Shown here: positions 24,995-33,783 of the stretch, one piece after another
Layout: every line of letters starts with the position of its first letter
Numbering within the stretch: position 1 is the first letter of the stretch
Source of the DNA: Acidobacteriota bacterium
GTDB taxonomy: Bacteria; Acidobacteriota; Terriglobia; Acidiferrales; UBA7541
Direction of reading: 5' to 3'
Length of the DNA stretch: 64,000 bases
NCBI GenBank assembly: GCA_021818865.1
Contig: JAKASX010000005.1
Location: forward strand, 16,939 to 80,938
Notes under the pieces: model-generated
Seen by the model: the letters and a program-made list of their open reading frames with translations, nothing else
Told to the model about the DNA's origin: nothing
Database searches by the model: none
Program-made: the position numbers and the translations under genes

Positions 24995-27022
24995 GTGAAC
25001 ACTCCGCGATGGTTTCCCTGTGTCGCGCTCGTCGCGATTTTGCCTCTTCTTTTTGGTTGTGCTGCTGCCTCAGGAAGTTCCTCTCAAAGCTCCGGAAATG
25101 GTTCCGGAAGCGCCGCAGGTTTCGCGATCACAACGAACTCACTTCCCGACGCCACGGTCGATCAATCGTACTCCGATACGCTTCAAGCCTCCGGTGGCAC
25201 CACGCCCTACACCTGGATCGCCAACAGCAGCCAACTCCCGGCTGGCATGAGTGTCTCGACGTCGGGCCAGCTCTCGGGCACGCCGACGCAGCAGGGAAGC
25301 TACTCCTTCCAGGTTCAGGTAACCGACGCCGCAAGCAATTCCACTTCGACGAATTTGAGCATCAAGGTCACCGGCCCCGCCCCGGTCATTTCCAGTATCA
25401 CGCCCAATACCGGCAGCGTCAGCGGGGGAACGCCCGTGACCATCAGCGGCAATAAATTGCAGTCCGGAGCAACCGTCACCTTCGGTGGTGTGCCCGGGAC
25501 GTCGGCCAATGTGACGAGTTCCACACAAATGACCGCCGTTACGCCCGCTCATGCGGCCGGCTCGGTCGATGTGACGGTCACCAATCCGGGCGGCAAATTC
25601 GCGACCCTCGCGGGAGGATTTGGCTATCAAAATGCTGCTCCCACTCTATCGAGCGTCAGTCCGACCAGCGGACCCACAAGCGGGGGAACTGCGGTGAATA
25701 TTACAGGCGCAAATTTCGTTTTGGGAGCGGTGGTGCTCTTTGGCAGCCTTCAGGCCACTTCCGTGACGGTGACGACTGCCACCCAGATTCAAGCCGTCAG
25801 TCCTGCCGAAAGCGCCGGCTCCGTCGACGTCGTCGTGAAAAATCCCGATGGCCAGACGGCCACACTCTCCGGAGCCTTCAGCTACACTTCGGCCGCGACC
25901 GCGGCGCCCAGCATTTCTGCTCTCTCGCCGAATTCCGGTCCCGACGGCACGCAGACGCTGATCAATGGCTCCGATTTCGCTTCGGGAGCCACGGTGAGTT
26001 TTGGGGGCACGCAAGCCTCTTCCGTTCAGTTCGTGAACACGAGTCAATTGTCGGTGGTCGTTCCCTCCCTCTCCACTGGCACTGTCGACGTAACGGTCAA
26101 CGATCCTGGCGGGGCAACGGCCACGCTGGCTTCCGGCTTTACGGTCATCACGCCGCAGAGCCTGCTTTCCGGATGCACCGTCGGCACGAATAACGTCCCC
26201 TCCTGCTCAACACCCTCAGGATGGAGCCTAGTGACTGCGGATGGATTCGAAAGCGGGTCGATCAATTCCCCCCTCGAGAATCTGGGTTACGGCACGAACA
26301 AAGTCGTCAGTACGGCCAACCCCCACACGGGGAAATATTCACTGCAATGCAATATCGCCAACGACGGAGATGCTTGCGAGATAGACCTGAACAATGGGGC
26401 TGACGGAACCTTTTCGGACATCTACGTATCCTACTGGCGGTATATGGCTCCTTCCGCGCGCGGTGACCTTGAAATCTTCTTTGACCGCCTCTGGAGCCCG
26501 CAGAGCAGCAGCGGTACCAGCAGCCAGTCGATTGTCATGGACACACAAAACTATGGGGACAGTTACGGCGTGACTTCGATGACCGCGCAGAACATATCCA
26601 CGGGGAGCTATACCTGGGCGGATCCAAACGGCACGGGAAATTGGAATCTTCCTTTGGGAACCTGGGAGCAGGTGGAGGTTTGGCAGCATCCCAATACCTG
26701 CACTGCAGGAACGCCGAACAAAGACGGCTTCTACCGGTTGTATGTCAACGGCAACCTCATCTCTTCGGATTCCAACATCCAATTAAACGGCTGCGTTTCG
26801 ATGTCCAACGGGTGGCTGGAAATTGGCGGCGTCTACACGTTCATGTACTTCCAGAACAACAATCAATGCGTGGACCGGCAGAACCATCCGTCCACGTCCG
26901 TCCAGGTTTCGTGCAACCTCGGAAGCACTTGTCCTCCGTACCAATCGGACGGTGCCACGCCCTGCATAAACTACGGCCCCTACAACGTATATCTCGACGA
27001 TTTGGTCGTGATGAAGAAGTAG
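24995..27022 (+). CDS. Secreted modular lipoprotein: Ig-like domain, three IPT/TIG repeats, lectin-like C-terminal domain
   Basis: A 675-residue protein. Residues 1-22 form a lipoprotein signal with lipobox LLFGC (Cys22). A Ser/Gly/Asn linker follows to about 40. Residues 42-125 form a putative-Ig (He_PIG) domain (LPDATVDQSYSDTLQASGG, LSGTPTQQGSYSFQVQVTD). Three IPT/TIG repeats span about 128-385, each with a P-x-I/L-S-S/A-I/V-x-P-x-S-G start and a G-T/S-V-D-V-T/V-V end. From about 400 a concanavalin-like domain carries DGFESGSI, GKYSLQCNIAND and LYVNGNLISSDSN, and it ends VYLDDLVVMKK. Likely an outer-membrane or surface adhesin or glycan-binding protein. GTG start preceded by AGAGG. Facing the EPS operon tail-to-tail, it is transcribed alone. 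Confidence 0.8.
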   Translation: MNTPRWFPCVALVAILPLLFGCAAASGSSSQSSGNGSGSAAGFAITTNSLPDATVDQSYSDTLQASGGTTPYTWIANSSQLPAGMSVSTSGQLSGTPTQQGSYSFQVQVTDAASNSTSTNLSIKVTGPAPVISSITPNTGSVSGGTPVTISGNKLQSGATVTFGGVPGTSANVTSSTQMTAVTPAHAAGSVDVTVTNPGGKFATLAGGFGYQNAAPTLSSVSPTSGPTSGGTAVNITGANFVLGAVVLFGSLQATSVTVTTATQIQAVSPAESAGSVDVVVKNPDGQTATLSGAFSYTSAATAAPSISALSPNSGPDGTQTLINGSDFASGATVSFGGTQASSVQFVNTSQLSVVVPSLSTGTVDVTVNDPGGATATLASGFTVITPQSLLSGCTVGTNNVPSCSTPSGWSLVTADGFESGSINSPLENLGYGTNKVVSTANPHTGKYSLQCNIANDGDACEIDLNNGADGTFSDIYVSYWRYMAPSARGDLEIFFDRLWSPQSSSGTSSQSIVMDTQNYGDSYGVTSMTAQNISTGSYTWADPNGTGNWNLPLGTWEQVEVWQHPNTCTAGTPNKDGFYRLYVNGNLISSDSNIQLNGCVSMSNGWLEIGGVYTFMYFQNNNQCVDRQNHPSTSVQVSCNLGSTCPPYQSDGATPCINYGPYNVYLDDLVVMKK

Positions 27023-27063
27023 GCCCTGCGAAATCGCCGGGAAGGGCGAATCGCCGCTGGTCC

Positions 27064-27090
27064 GCTCGCCGTTCCGTACAAGAGGCGAGC
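27064..27090. terminator. Candidate bidirectional terminator between convergent genes
   Basis: GCTCGCC at 27064-27070 and GGCGAGC at 27084-27090 form a perfect 7-bp stem with a 13-base loop, in the 77-base gap between the convergent lipoprotein and wecB genes. Placement is right for a shared terminator, but there is no clear T-run on either side. Confidence 0.3.
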
Positions 27091-27099
27091 CTGCGACTA

Positions 27100-28278
27100 T
27101 TACTCTTTCATGGACCTCGACCGTGTGGGTGGCGGGTCCATTTCGCGGGCGCTAAACTCTTCAAGGTGCCCTGCAATCCTGCTGGAGGCCTGGCCGTCGC
27201 CGAAAGGGTTCGCGTGGCGAGCGAAGCGGCGGTATGCGCATTGATCGTCTAGCAATCGAAGAACCAAATCCTGGATCACGCGGTCGTTCGTACCGGTCAG
27301 GACGGCTACGCCCGCATCGATGGCTTCGGGTCGTTCGGTATTGTCCCGCATCACCAAGACCGGCCGTCCGAGGGAGGGCATTTCCTCCTGGATGCCGCCG
27401 GAATCGGTCAGAACTAGGTACGCTTGGCTCATCAACCATACAAAAGGCACATATTCCAACGGTTCAATCAGGTGAATGCGGGGAACGTCCCCGATAAGGC
27501 GCTTGACCGCCCCCCGGACATTGGGATTGGGATGAACCGGATAGACGATTTCGACATCTTCACGGGCGAAGGCTAGGCGTCGCAAAGCTAGGCAAATTCG
27601 CTGAAGAGGCTGGCCAAAACTCTCGCGACGGTGAGCCGTAACGAGAATAACCTTGCGGCCACCTTCGCCGATCGAATTCAGCGACGGTATCTTCGGTGGG
27701 CATCGGTCCACGTGGCGCTTGACTTCAAGGAAAGCGTCCACGACCGTATTGCCGGTGACGAAGACGCGGTCCGCACAGACTCCCTCCCGGAGCAGGTTGT
27801 CTCTCGCCCATGGAGTGGGCGCGAAATGTATGTCCGATAAATGCGTCGCTAGTCGCCGGTTGATCTCTTCTGGGAACGGCGAATAACGGTCCTGAGTCCG
27901 CAAACCAGCTTCAACGTGGGCTACGGGAATTCGCTGGTAAAACGAGGCCAGAGCCGTCGCTAATGTCGTCGTCGTGTCACCCTGAACGACCACCACATCC
28001 GGCTTGGTCTCCCGCAGCACGTCCGAGACACGCACCGTCAGATCGGCGGTCAGCCGGTCTAGCTTCTGATTCGGCTTCATCACGTTTAAATCGTGATGCA
28101 CGGGGATACGAAACGCCCGGACCACCTGATCGAGCATTTGCCGATGTTGGGCCGTGGCGCAAACCGTCACGCGGAACTTACCGCGCCGGCGCAGCAACTC
28201 GCGAATGACCGGCGCAAGCTTGATTGCCTCTGGGCGCGTGCCGAAAGCCACCAGCGCGTGGATACGGTCATCCGCCAT
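27100..28278 (-). CDS. wecB: UDP-N-acetylglucosamine 2-epimerase (non-hydrolysing)
   Basis: A 392-residue GT-B-fold epimerase converting UDP-GlcNAc to UDP-ManNAc. Conserved elements are FGTRPEAIKLAPVI (residues 12-25), VVVQGDTTTTLA, HVEAGLRT with the Pro-x-Glu-Glu-x-Asn-Arg region after it, VTAHRRESFG (about 218) and LTDSGGIQEEMPSLGRPVL (about 290). The C-terminal 20 residues are charged and probably unstructured. It is the last gene of the long EPS operon; its start lies 11 bases inside the preceding gene. It implies ManNAc or a derivative in the exopolysaccharide, although no UDP-ManNAc dehydrogenase (wecC) is in the window. Confidence 0.93.
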   Translation of the reverse strand: MADDRIHALVAFGTRPEAIKLAPVIRELLRRRGKFRVTVCATAQHRQMLDQVVRAFRIPVHHDLNVMKPNQKLDRLTADLTVRVSDVLRETKPDVVVVQGDTTTTLATALASFYQRIPVAHVEAGLRTQDRYSPFPEEINRRLATHLSDIHFAPTPWARDNLLREGVCADRVFVTGNTVVDAFLEVKRHVDRCPPKIPSLNSIGEGGRKVILVTAHRRESFGQPLQRICLALRRLAFAREDVEIVYPVHPNPNVRGAVKRLIGDVPRIHLIEPLEYVPFVWLMSQAYLVLTDSGGIQEEMPSLGRPVLVMRDNTERPEAIDAGVAVLTGTNDRVIQDLVLRLLDDQCAYRRFARHANPFGDGQASSRIAGHLEEFSAREMDPPPTRSRSMKE

Positions 28279-30814
28279 GGTTCTTCACCTGATGGGAGGT
28301 CTTTGAGGATGCGAGCCGCCTCGCCACATTTCGCTCGGACACCAGGCGCACTAGGCAGCCCAGCGCCGTGTCGAAGTCGAACGCCCAGTTGTACTTTTCT
28401 TCCACCGCCCTCCGCCCACGTCGACCCATTTGCTCGCGCTCGGTCGCCGAATTCCTCAGTCGAAGAATCAGCCCGGCCACATCCTCGTCGGTGCTCGCTT
28501 CGGGAATGCAGATTCCGCAGCCAACCTCCTCTAGGATCCTCCTGGTCGGCGCCATATCGCTCGAAAGGATCGGCAGGCCCGCCGCCATGTAGTGGAAGAT
28601 CTTGTTCGAAATCGTTGTATTGGTGCACGAGTTCACCGGGTAGGCGATGATGCCGACGTCTCCTTGGCGAAGCCATGCGGGAATCCGCTCGGGCGGAATG
28701 ATCCCGTCAAGCCGCACATGACCCTCGATTCCCAGTTCACGCAGCCTCGGCACCAGATGATCCCCCCCCCCACCGAGGATCAGTCTTACACTTTGATCAC
28801 TAGCCAAGACTCGCGGAAGCGCCTCTACGATGCGCTCTACCGACCCCACTCCGGGCGCAAACAGGCCTAGATAAATGAGGTTGAAACCGTCGCGTCCCGG
28901 TCCGGCGCCACACCCCTGCTCCGCGGGCCAATCTTCCAGACTGGGCGTGTGGCAAACTACGCTGACCCGGCCACGCGCCCTTGGCTTTTCTGGAAGGCCC
29001 GCCAGTCGCTCTTCGACCACCACCCACGTTTGGTCCGCCAGCCGCACGGAGAGGTTCTCCAAAAACCCGATCAGATGGCTGTTCCGCATGACGTAATGGC
29101 GGAACTTCGTCTTCGGGTACAACCTCACCGCCTCCCGATTGTTCTCCTGCAGATCGACCACCGCCGGCACGCCGAGCCAGCGAGACGCGGCGATCATGGG
29201 AAGCGCCAGCCGAAGATTGCTGGAGATGAGAACGTCGAGATGTTCTTTACGCGCCATCGCTTTGATCCAAAATGCCCATAGCGGGTTGAAGGGAAGCGGC
29301 GCGGACAGCCACCGCGGGAGTTTTCGCCCGCCGAACCAGCCGAAGCGATAAACGCGGCCGTAGGGAATCTCCTCCACCTGAGGCCCGATCCCCGAATTCG
29401 GACAGGCGTAGACCACACGGTGGCCCAACCGGTGCAAGGATTGGCCGATTCTTGTGGGCCGAACTTCACCCAAGTGGGGATAATCAATGTCAACGGCGAA
29501 CCCCACCCTCATCATCGCCACGTTGTCTCCCGGGCGCGCCCGCTCGGCCAGCTGATCTGCCATACTCTCCCGCGAAAGAGCGGATCGCCAACAGGCGGAG
29601 GTAGGCAACTTCTGACGACCGCACTCGCCGTCGGCCATCCCGCGATAAAGGCCAGAGATTTCTCTGGCGGACCCGTTCACCGAAAATTTCTCTCGCACAA
29701 GTCGCAACCCCGCGAGGCGCAGGCGATCGCGCTGCCGTTCGGCCAGCAAGAGCTCCAGGCAAGCGCGCGCCAATCCGCCCGGCTCCCCCGAATCCATTAG
29801 TACCCCCGTCACTCCGTCCTCAATCACTTCCTGAATGCCGCCAACCCTGCGAGCAACCACCGGTACGCCCAGAAACAGTGCCTCAAGCACGGATCTCGGC
29901 AATCCTTCGTGGTCGGAGCAAAGGACGAACAGGTCGAACGCGCGCATCACCTCGTAAACGCGCGGGCGATAACCAAGAAACTGCACTTTATCTTCGAGGT
30001 CTAGTTCGCGCGTGAGCGCGAGCAGCCGCTCCTCTTCGGGCCCGGCGCCGGCGATGACAAAGCGAACCTCCGAATCTGCGATCGCCATCTGTTTCGCGGT
30101 GCGAAGGAAGATGTCGAGCCGCTTGACCGGCGCCAGCCTGCCCGCGTAGCCCACCACCTTCGCCTGTGGAGGGATGCCAAGCCGGCGCTTCGCTTCGCCT
30201 TGCGTCAATTCCGAATACACCTCTTCGGTGTCGATCCCGGTCGGGATGGTGACCACTCTCTCGGCCGGGAATTGCCGCACCAGCTGATTCCTCATCTCCT
30301 CGGTCAGGCTGACCACGCGCTCGGCGGAATAGCGCATCACCACCCGATCCAGGCAGGCGATCGCACTGTGTTTGATCCCTCGCCATCCCCGAAATGGCTC
30401 GGGAGCGCCATGCCGCGTGCACACCAGGTGCGGAACGCCGCAGCGTCGCGCAAGCAGCGCCGCGAGTAGATTTTCCTTGTAACGGTGCGAATGAAGAATC
30501 TGCGCCGGATGCGACCGCAAATAGCGAGCCGATTCCCGAAAAATCCCCGCAAAACCGTGGCTCGATTCCGGAATCACCTTCACCTCGATCCCGTATCCGC
30601 GCAGCCGCCGCGACATTTCCCCTTCGTTCATCAGGATCGCGCTCAGCCGCAACCCGGGATTTCTCGCCAGCGCGCGGAGCAGCGCCGTCGTGTTCACTTC
30701 CGCTCCCGCCCACAAATCTCCCGAATCGATGTGGCAAACCGCGAGCGGCTTTGCCGCTTGCTCTTTCAAGACCGCCGACGCGCCGCGCGTCAATTCCGCT
30801 CGGTCGGTTGCCAT
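28268..30814 (-). CDS. Fused protein with two complete GT4 (GT-B) glycosyltransferases
   Basis: An 848-residue protein in one uninterrupted frame. Module 1 (about 15-400): CHIDSGDLWAGAEVNTTAL, then VVGYAGRLAPVKRLDIFLR and the E-x7-E region CSDHEGLPRSVLEALFLG, then VVARRVGGIQEV. A linker of about 35 residues follows (400-433). Module 2 (434-848) restarts like an independent gene: MMRVGFAVDIDYPHLGEVRP, VPAVVDLQENNREAVRLYP, LIYLGLFAPGVGSVERIV, SNKIFHYMAAGLPILSSD. Each half has the length of a normal GT4 enzyme. I chose the ATG at 30814, which lies 25 bases inside the previous gene. The fusion suggests two successive sugar additions by one polypeptide, or loss of a stop between two genes. Confidence 0.87.
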   Translation of the reverse strand: MATDRAELTRGASAVLKEQAAKPLAVCHIDSGDLWAGAEVNTTALLRALARNPGLRLSAILMNEGEMSRRLRGYGIEVKVIPESSHGFAGIFRESARYLRSHPAQILHSHRYKENLLAALLARRCGVPHLVCTRHGAPEPFRGWRGIKHSAIACLDRVVMRYSAERVVSLTEEMRNQLVRQFPAERVVTIPTGIDTEEVYSELTQGEAKRRLGIPPQAKVVGYAGRLAPVKRLDIFLRTAKQMAIADSEVRFVIAGAGPEEERLLALTRELDLEDKVQFLGYRPRVYEVMRAFDLFVLCSDHEGLPRSVLEALFLGVPVVARRVGGIQEVIEDGVTGVLMDSGEPGGLARACLELLLAERQRDRLRLAGLRLVREKFSVNGSAREISGLYRGMADGECGRQKLPTSACWRSALSRESMADQLAERARPGDNVAMMRVGFAVDIDYPHLGEVRPTRIGQSLHRLGHRVVYACPNSGIGPQVEEIPYGRVYRFGWFGGRKLPRWLSAPLPFNPLWAFWIKAMARKEHLDVLISSNLRLALPMIAASRWLGVPAVVDLQENNREAVRLYPKTKFRHYVMRNSHLIGFLENLSVRLADQTWVVVEERLAGLPEKPRARGRVSVVCHTPSLEDWPAEQGCGAGPGRDGFNLIYLGLFAPGVGSVERIVEALPRVLASDQSVRLILGGGGDHLVPRLRELGIEGHVRLDGIIPPERIPAWLRQGDVGIIAYPVNSCTNTTISNKIFHYMAAGLPILSSDMAPTRRILEEVGCGICIPEASTDEDVAGLILRLRNSATEREQMGRRGRRAVEEKYNWAFDFDTALGCLVRLVSERNVARRLASSKTSHQVKNHGG

Positions 30815-31917
30815 GTCACGAACCTTTCTCCCGCCAGGTACGAAAACCACGCCAGCACCGTGGCTGCGTTCACCAGCAGGAAATATCCGGCCATTCGGAT
30901 CGGCTTCCACCGCCGGGCGCGCCCAGTGGCCAGCGCCAGCGCTCCCGCACCGTAAAGTGATGCCTGCAAAACGAACGCCGCCGCGTAGAAAACGCCGCTT
31001 CGCGCCAGGAACGCGCTCGCCGTGAAGAGCCCCAGAAAGGCGAACGGCGTGAGCCAGCGAAACAATTTATGGCTCACGAGCTGCCACGAGAAAAATCGGT
31101 ACGCCCGCGGATTCAGCAAGTACAGGTGGTTGAAGAACACGTGCAGCCCGTTGACGATCGTGCGGATTTTCCGTGCCAGTTCGGCGCTTTCCGTCCCCGC
31201 CGCGTCGAATCGCCCCACCGACTCGGGATCCACCACCGATCGCATTCCCATCGTCACCGCGTTTAGCGGTACGAAAAAATCGCTCGTCTGGTCCGTGTGC
31301 CACACGTCGCAAGCGGCTCGCCGCGCCGCAAAAAAGGAACCGCTCGCGCTCACCACCGAATTCACGCGCGATTCCATCCGGCGCAGCCGCATTTCCAGGT
31401 TCACGTACGATCGTTCGGCTTTGCCCTCGCCGCCGGCCACATCGTCCTCGCTGCTCACCGATCCCACCGCCGGATCGGCGAAATTTGCCAGGATCCGCCG
31501 CAATCCATCGGGCTCCAGCCGCGTCCCCACGTCGGTGAAGACGATTACCTCGCCGCGCGACGCTTGCAAAGCGAGCATCTGCGCATGCTGCTTTCCCCGA
31601 CGCTCGCCCGATTCCACCACCCTCACCCCTCGCTCTTCGAACGAGCGCGCGATTTCCATCGTCCGGTCGCTCGATCCATCGGAAGCGAAGATAATTTCCA
31701 TCTTCTCCCGTGGATAATCGAGTGCGAGGCAATTCAGGATCTTGCCGCCGATTTGCCGTTCTTCGTTGTGCGCGGCGATCACCAGCGAAACGCTCGGCTC
31801 GATCGCCTGCCGCCGGTGCGGCCGTCCGCGCAGCCGCGCCAACACGAAGAGCAGCGCCGGATAGCCCGCGAAAACGTAGGCCAGAAAAATCGCCGATGCC
31901 CAGAACAGATACGCCAT
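30790..31917 (-). CDS. Membrane-bound family 2 glycosyltransferase
   Basis: A 375-residue GT2 enzyme with an N-terminal membrane helix (YLFWASAIFLAYVFAGYPAL), the catalytic domain from about residue 40 (SVSLVIAAHNEERQIGGKI, FASDGSSDRT, and DVG in VIVFTDVGTRLEPDG in place of the usual DxD), and three to four membrane helices in the last 110 residues. This resembles the processive or lipid-anchored GT2 enzymes of EPS loci, such as those often found in XrtA clusters. Only one base separates its start from the stop of the gene before. Donor unknown. Confidence 0.85.
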   Translation of the reverse strand: MAYLFWASAIFLAYVFAGYPALLFVLARLRGRPHRRQAIEPSVSLVIAAHNEERQIGGKILNCLALDYPREKMEIIFASDGSSDRTMEIARSFEERGVRVVESGERRGKQHAQMLALQASRGEVIVFTDVGTRLEPDGLRRILANFADPAVGSVSSEDDVAGGEGKAERSYVNLEMRLRRMESRVNSVVSASGSFFAARRAACDVWHTDQTSDFFVPLNAVTMGMRSVVDPESVGRFDAAGTESAELARKIRTIVNGLHVFFNHLYLLNPRAYRFFSWQLVSHKLFRWLTPFAFLGLFTASAFLARSGVFYAAAFVLQASLYGAGALALATGRARRWKPIRMAGYFLLVNAATVLAWFSYLAGERFVTWQPTERN

Positions 31918-31918
31918 C

Positions 31919-33040
31919 TCAAGCCGCTTCCTTCAACACTCGCTCGTAAAGCGATTCATAACGCCCGATCATCGTCTCCACGCTGAAATCGAGCGCTGCT
32001 TTTTCCCGGGCCGCGCGGCCCATCGCGCCCGCTCGCTCGGGATCGGCCAGCAAATCGCAGATTCCTTTCGCCAGCGCGTCCGCATCCCGCGCCGGCACCA
32101 GCAGTCCCGTCCGCGGATGCTCCACGATTTCCTCCGGCCCGCCCGACCGCGTGGCGACCACCGGTTTCCCCGCCGCCATCGCTTCCACCGTCGCCAGCGA
32201 AAAACCCTCCTGAATCGAAGACAACACGAAAAGATCGAGTTCGCTCAGAATCTCCGGAACGTCCCGCCGAAACCCCAGAAACAGAAACCGGTCCTCGAGC
32301 GAAAGCCGCCGAGCCCGTGCGCGCAAATCCTCCAGCCCGCCGTCCTTCGCTTCTCCGATCACCAGAAACACCGCCTCCGGCACTCGCCGCGCCACCTCCG
32401 AAGCCGCTTCCAAGAAATACTCGTAGCCCTTCGCCGCGCGCACGTTGGCCACCATGCCGACGAGTTTCGTATCCCCGTTTCGGCCAATCTCGCGGTGCAG
32501 CCGCCCGCTCGGCGGCTGCGCGAATCGCGCGATGTCGATCCCGTTGTAAATCTGCACCAGCCGGCGATCAGAAAATCCCAGTTCCCGCATCGCCTCTTCG
32601 AGACGCCCGGAAACGACGACCACCGCCGAAGCGAATCGCCCCACGAACCACAGCTTCGTCCTAGCGCGCATGGTCAGCGACCCGCGCGCCGGAGGCAATC
32701 CGTGATACGTGGCGATCGTCGGCCTGCGGGTCAGGAGGCCGGCAACGCACCCGTAAAAATTCTGGTCTGGCAAGTGCGAATGGATCAGGTCAACGTTTTC
32801 CCGCCGGACCAGGCGCCGCATCTCAGCAAGAAGCGTCGGATCGTGCCACGACTTCGATTTCGCGATGTGAACGGGAACGCCACGGCCCTCGATCGTCTCT
32901 GAAAGCCATCCCCGCCGCGGAAGCAGCACCACCGCCCGGTATCGCTCGGGATCGAGCCGCGAAGCCAGCGTCAGCAGCACCGTTTCCGCGCCGCCCGGCC
33001 CGCCAGTCTCGATCGTAAGCAGGATCGTCCGCCGCTTCAT
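31919..33040 (-). CDS. GT4-family (GT-B) glycosyltransferase
   Basis: A 373-residue retaining transferase. It begins with KRRTILLTIETGGPGGAETVLLTL and has LVGMVANVRAAKGYEYFLEA (about residue 195) and SSIQEGFSLATVEAMAAGKPVV (E-x7-E, about 275), with the usual GLLVPARDADALAKGI loop and the closing FSVETMIGRYESLYERVL helix. The ATG at 33040 overlaps the stop of the PHP gene by 4 bases, which fixes the start despite a longer open frame upstream. No membrane segment. Sugar specificity unknown. Confidence 0.88.
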   Translation of the reverse strand: MKRRTILLTIETGGPGGAETVLLTLASRLDPERYRAVVLLPRRGWLSETIEGRGVPVHIAKSKSWHDPTLLAEMRRLVRRENVDLIHSHLPDQNFYGCVAGLLTRRPTIATYHGLPPARGSLTMRARTKLWFVGRFASAVVVVSGRLEEAMRELGFSDRRLVQIYNGIDIARFAQPPSGRLHREIGRNGDTKLVGMVANVRAAKGYEYFLEAASEVARRVPEAVFLVIGEAKDGGLEDLRARARRLSLEDRFLFLGFRRDVPEILSELDLFVLSSIQEGFSLATVEAMAAGKPVVATRSGGPEEIVEHPRTGLLVPARDADALAKGICDLLADPERAGAMGRAAREKAALDFSVETMIGRYESLYERVLKEAA

Positions 33041-33783
33041 CCGAACCACCCCCACGCCGCCGCCCGCGCCCGCCGCGCCTGGCGCAACGGCTCGCTCATC
33101 ATCCGCAGCAGCGCCGCTCGACCCGGCGAAACTCGTCCTGCGGGATCCGCGCGAAAGAACAGGCTCCGGATTTCGTAGCGTCCCTGGCGCAGGCTCGCGA
33201 GGATCGCTTCTCGCGAAAGCGTCGCCGCGTCCACTTCGACAGCCGCGTCGTAGAACGATTCCCGCCGGTGAAGGTCGTGTCCCGCCACGCCCAGCAGCCG
33301 CGGGTTCACTCTCCTCCATCCGGCAAACCGGCCGAGCGCCGCGGCCGGCGGCAGAAATTTGCCGTCGTAGCCGACGTTCCAGATTTCCACCGCGTCGATT
33401 TCGCGCAGAATTTCCGCCGCGCATTTCCAGCCGATCCGCCGCGGATGCGCCAGCACCGCCAGACCCTCCTCCGCGTGAATGTGGCCGATCACCGCCAGCA
33501 GGTTTGTCTGTGGGAAAAGCCGAGTGACGCCCAATCCGAGCAGATGTAGCCCGGGATCGGCCGAAAACTCCAACCCGGGAATCACGCGAAACCCTTCATC
33601 TGAATTTGCCTGGCTCTGCGTCTCCAGCCGCTCCACTCCCGCCTCGTCCAAATCCTCCGCGTGCTCGGTGAGCGCGATGAATTGATAGCCATGGCCGCGG
33701 TACCAGCGGCGAAGCTCGGCGATCGTCATCGTGCCGTCGCCCGAAAGCGATGAATGCACGTGCAACGCGCCCTTAATTCGCAT
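33037..33783 (-). CDS. PHP-domain metal-dependent phosphoesterase-like protein
   Basis: A 248-residue PHP protein starting MRIKGALHVHSSLSGDGTMT, with the HxH metal pair at His8 and His10, ALTEHAED (about residue 37), GLEFSAD (about 70), VLAHPRR (about 108) and a late GVAGHDLHRR (about 165). All metal-ligand positions of the PHP fold appear present. Homologues in surface-glycan loci are often tyrosine-protein phosphatases (YwqE/CpsB type) or sugar phosphatases. Whether this one dephosphorylates the tyrosine kinase EpsG encoded 9 kb upstream is not shown. The start overlaps the ATP-grasp gene by 11 bases. Confidence 0.78.
   Translation of the reverse strand: MRIKGALHVHSSLSGDGTMTIAELRRWYRGHGYQFIALTEHAEDLDEAGVERLETQSQANSDEGFRVIPGLEFSADPGLHLLGLGVTRLFPQTNLLAVIGHIHAEEGLAVLAHPRRIGWKCAAEILREIDAVEIWNVGYDGKFLPPAAALGRFAGWRRVNPRLLGVAGHDLHRRESFYDAAVEVDAATLSREAILASLRQGRYEIRSLFFRADPAGRVSPGRAALLRMMSEPLRQARRARAAAWGWFG

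Noticed and set aside
25380..26150. DNA repeats that might be a CRISPR or tandem array
   Set aside because: The periodicity comes from three IPT/TIG protein domains; the DNA copies are diverged.
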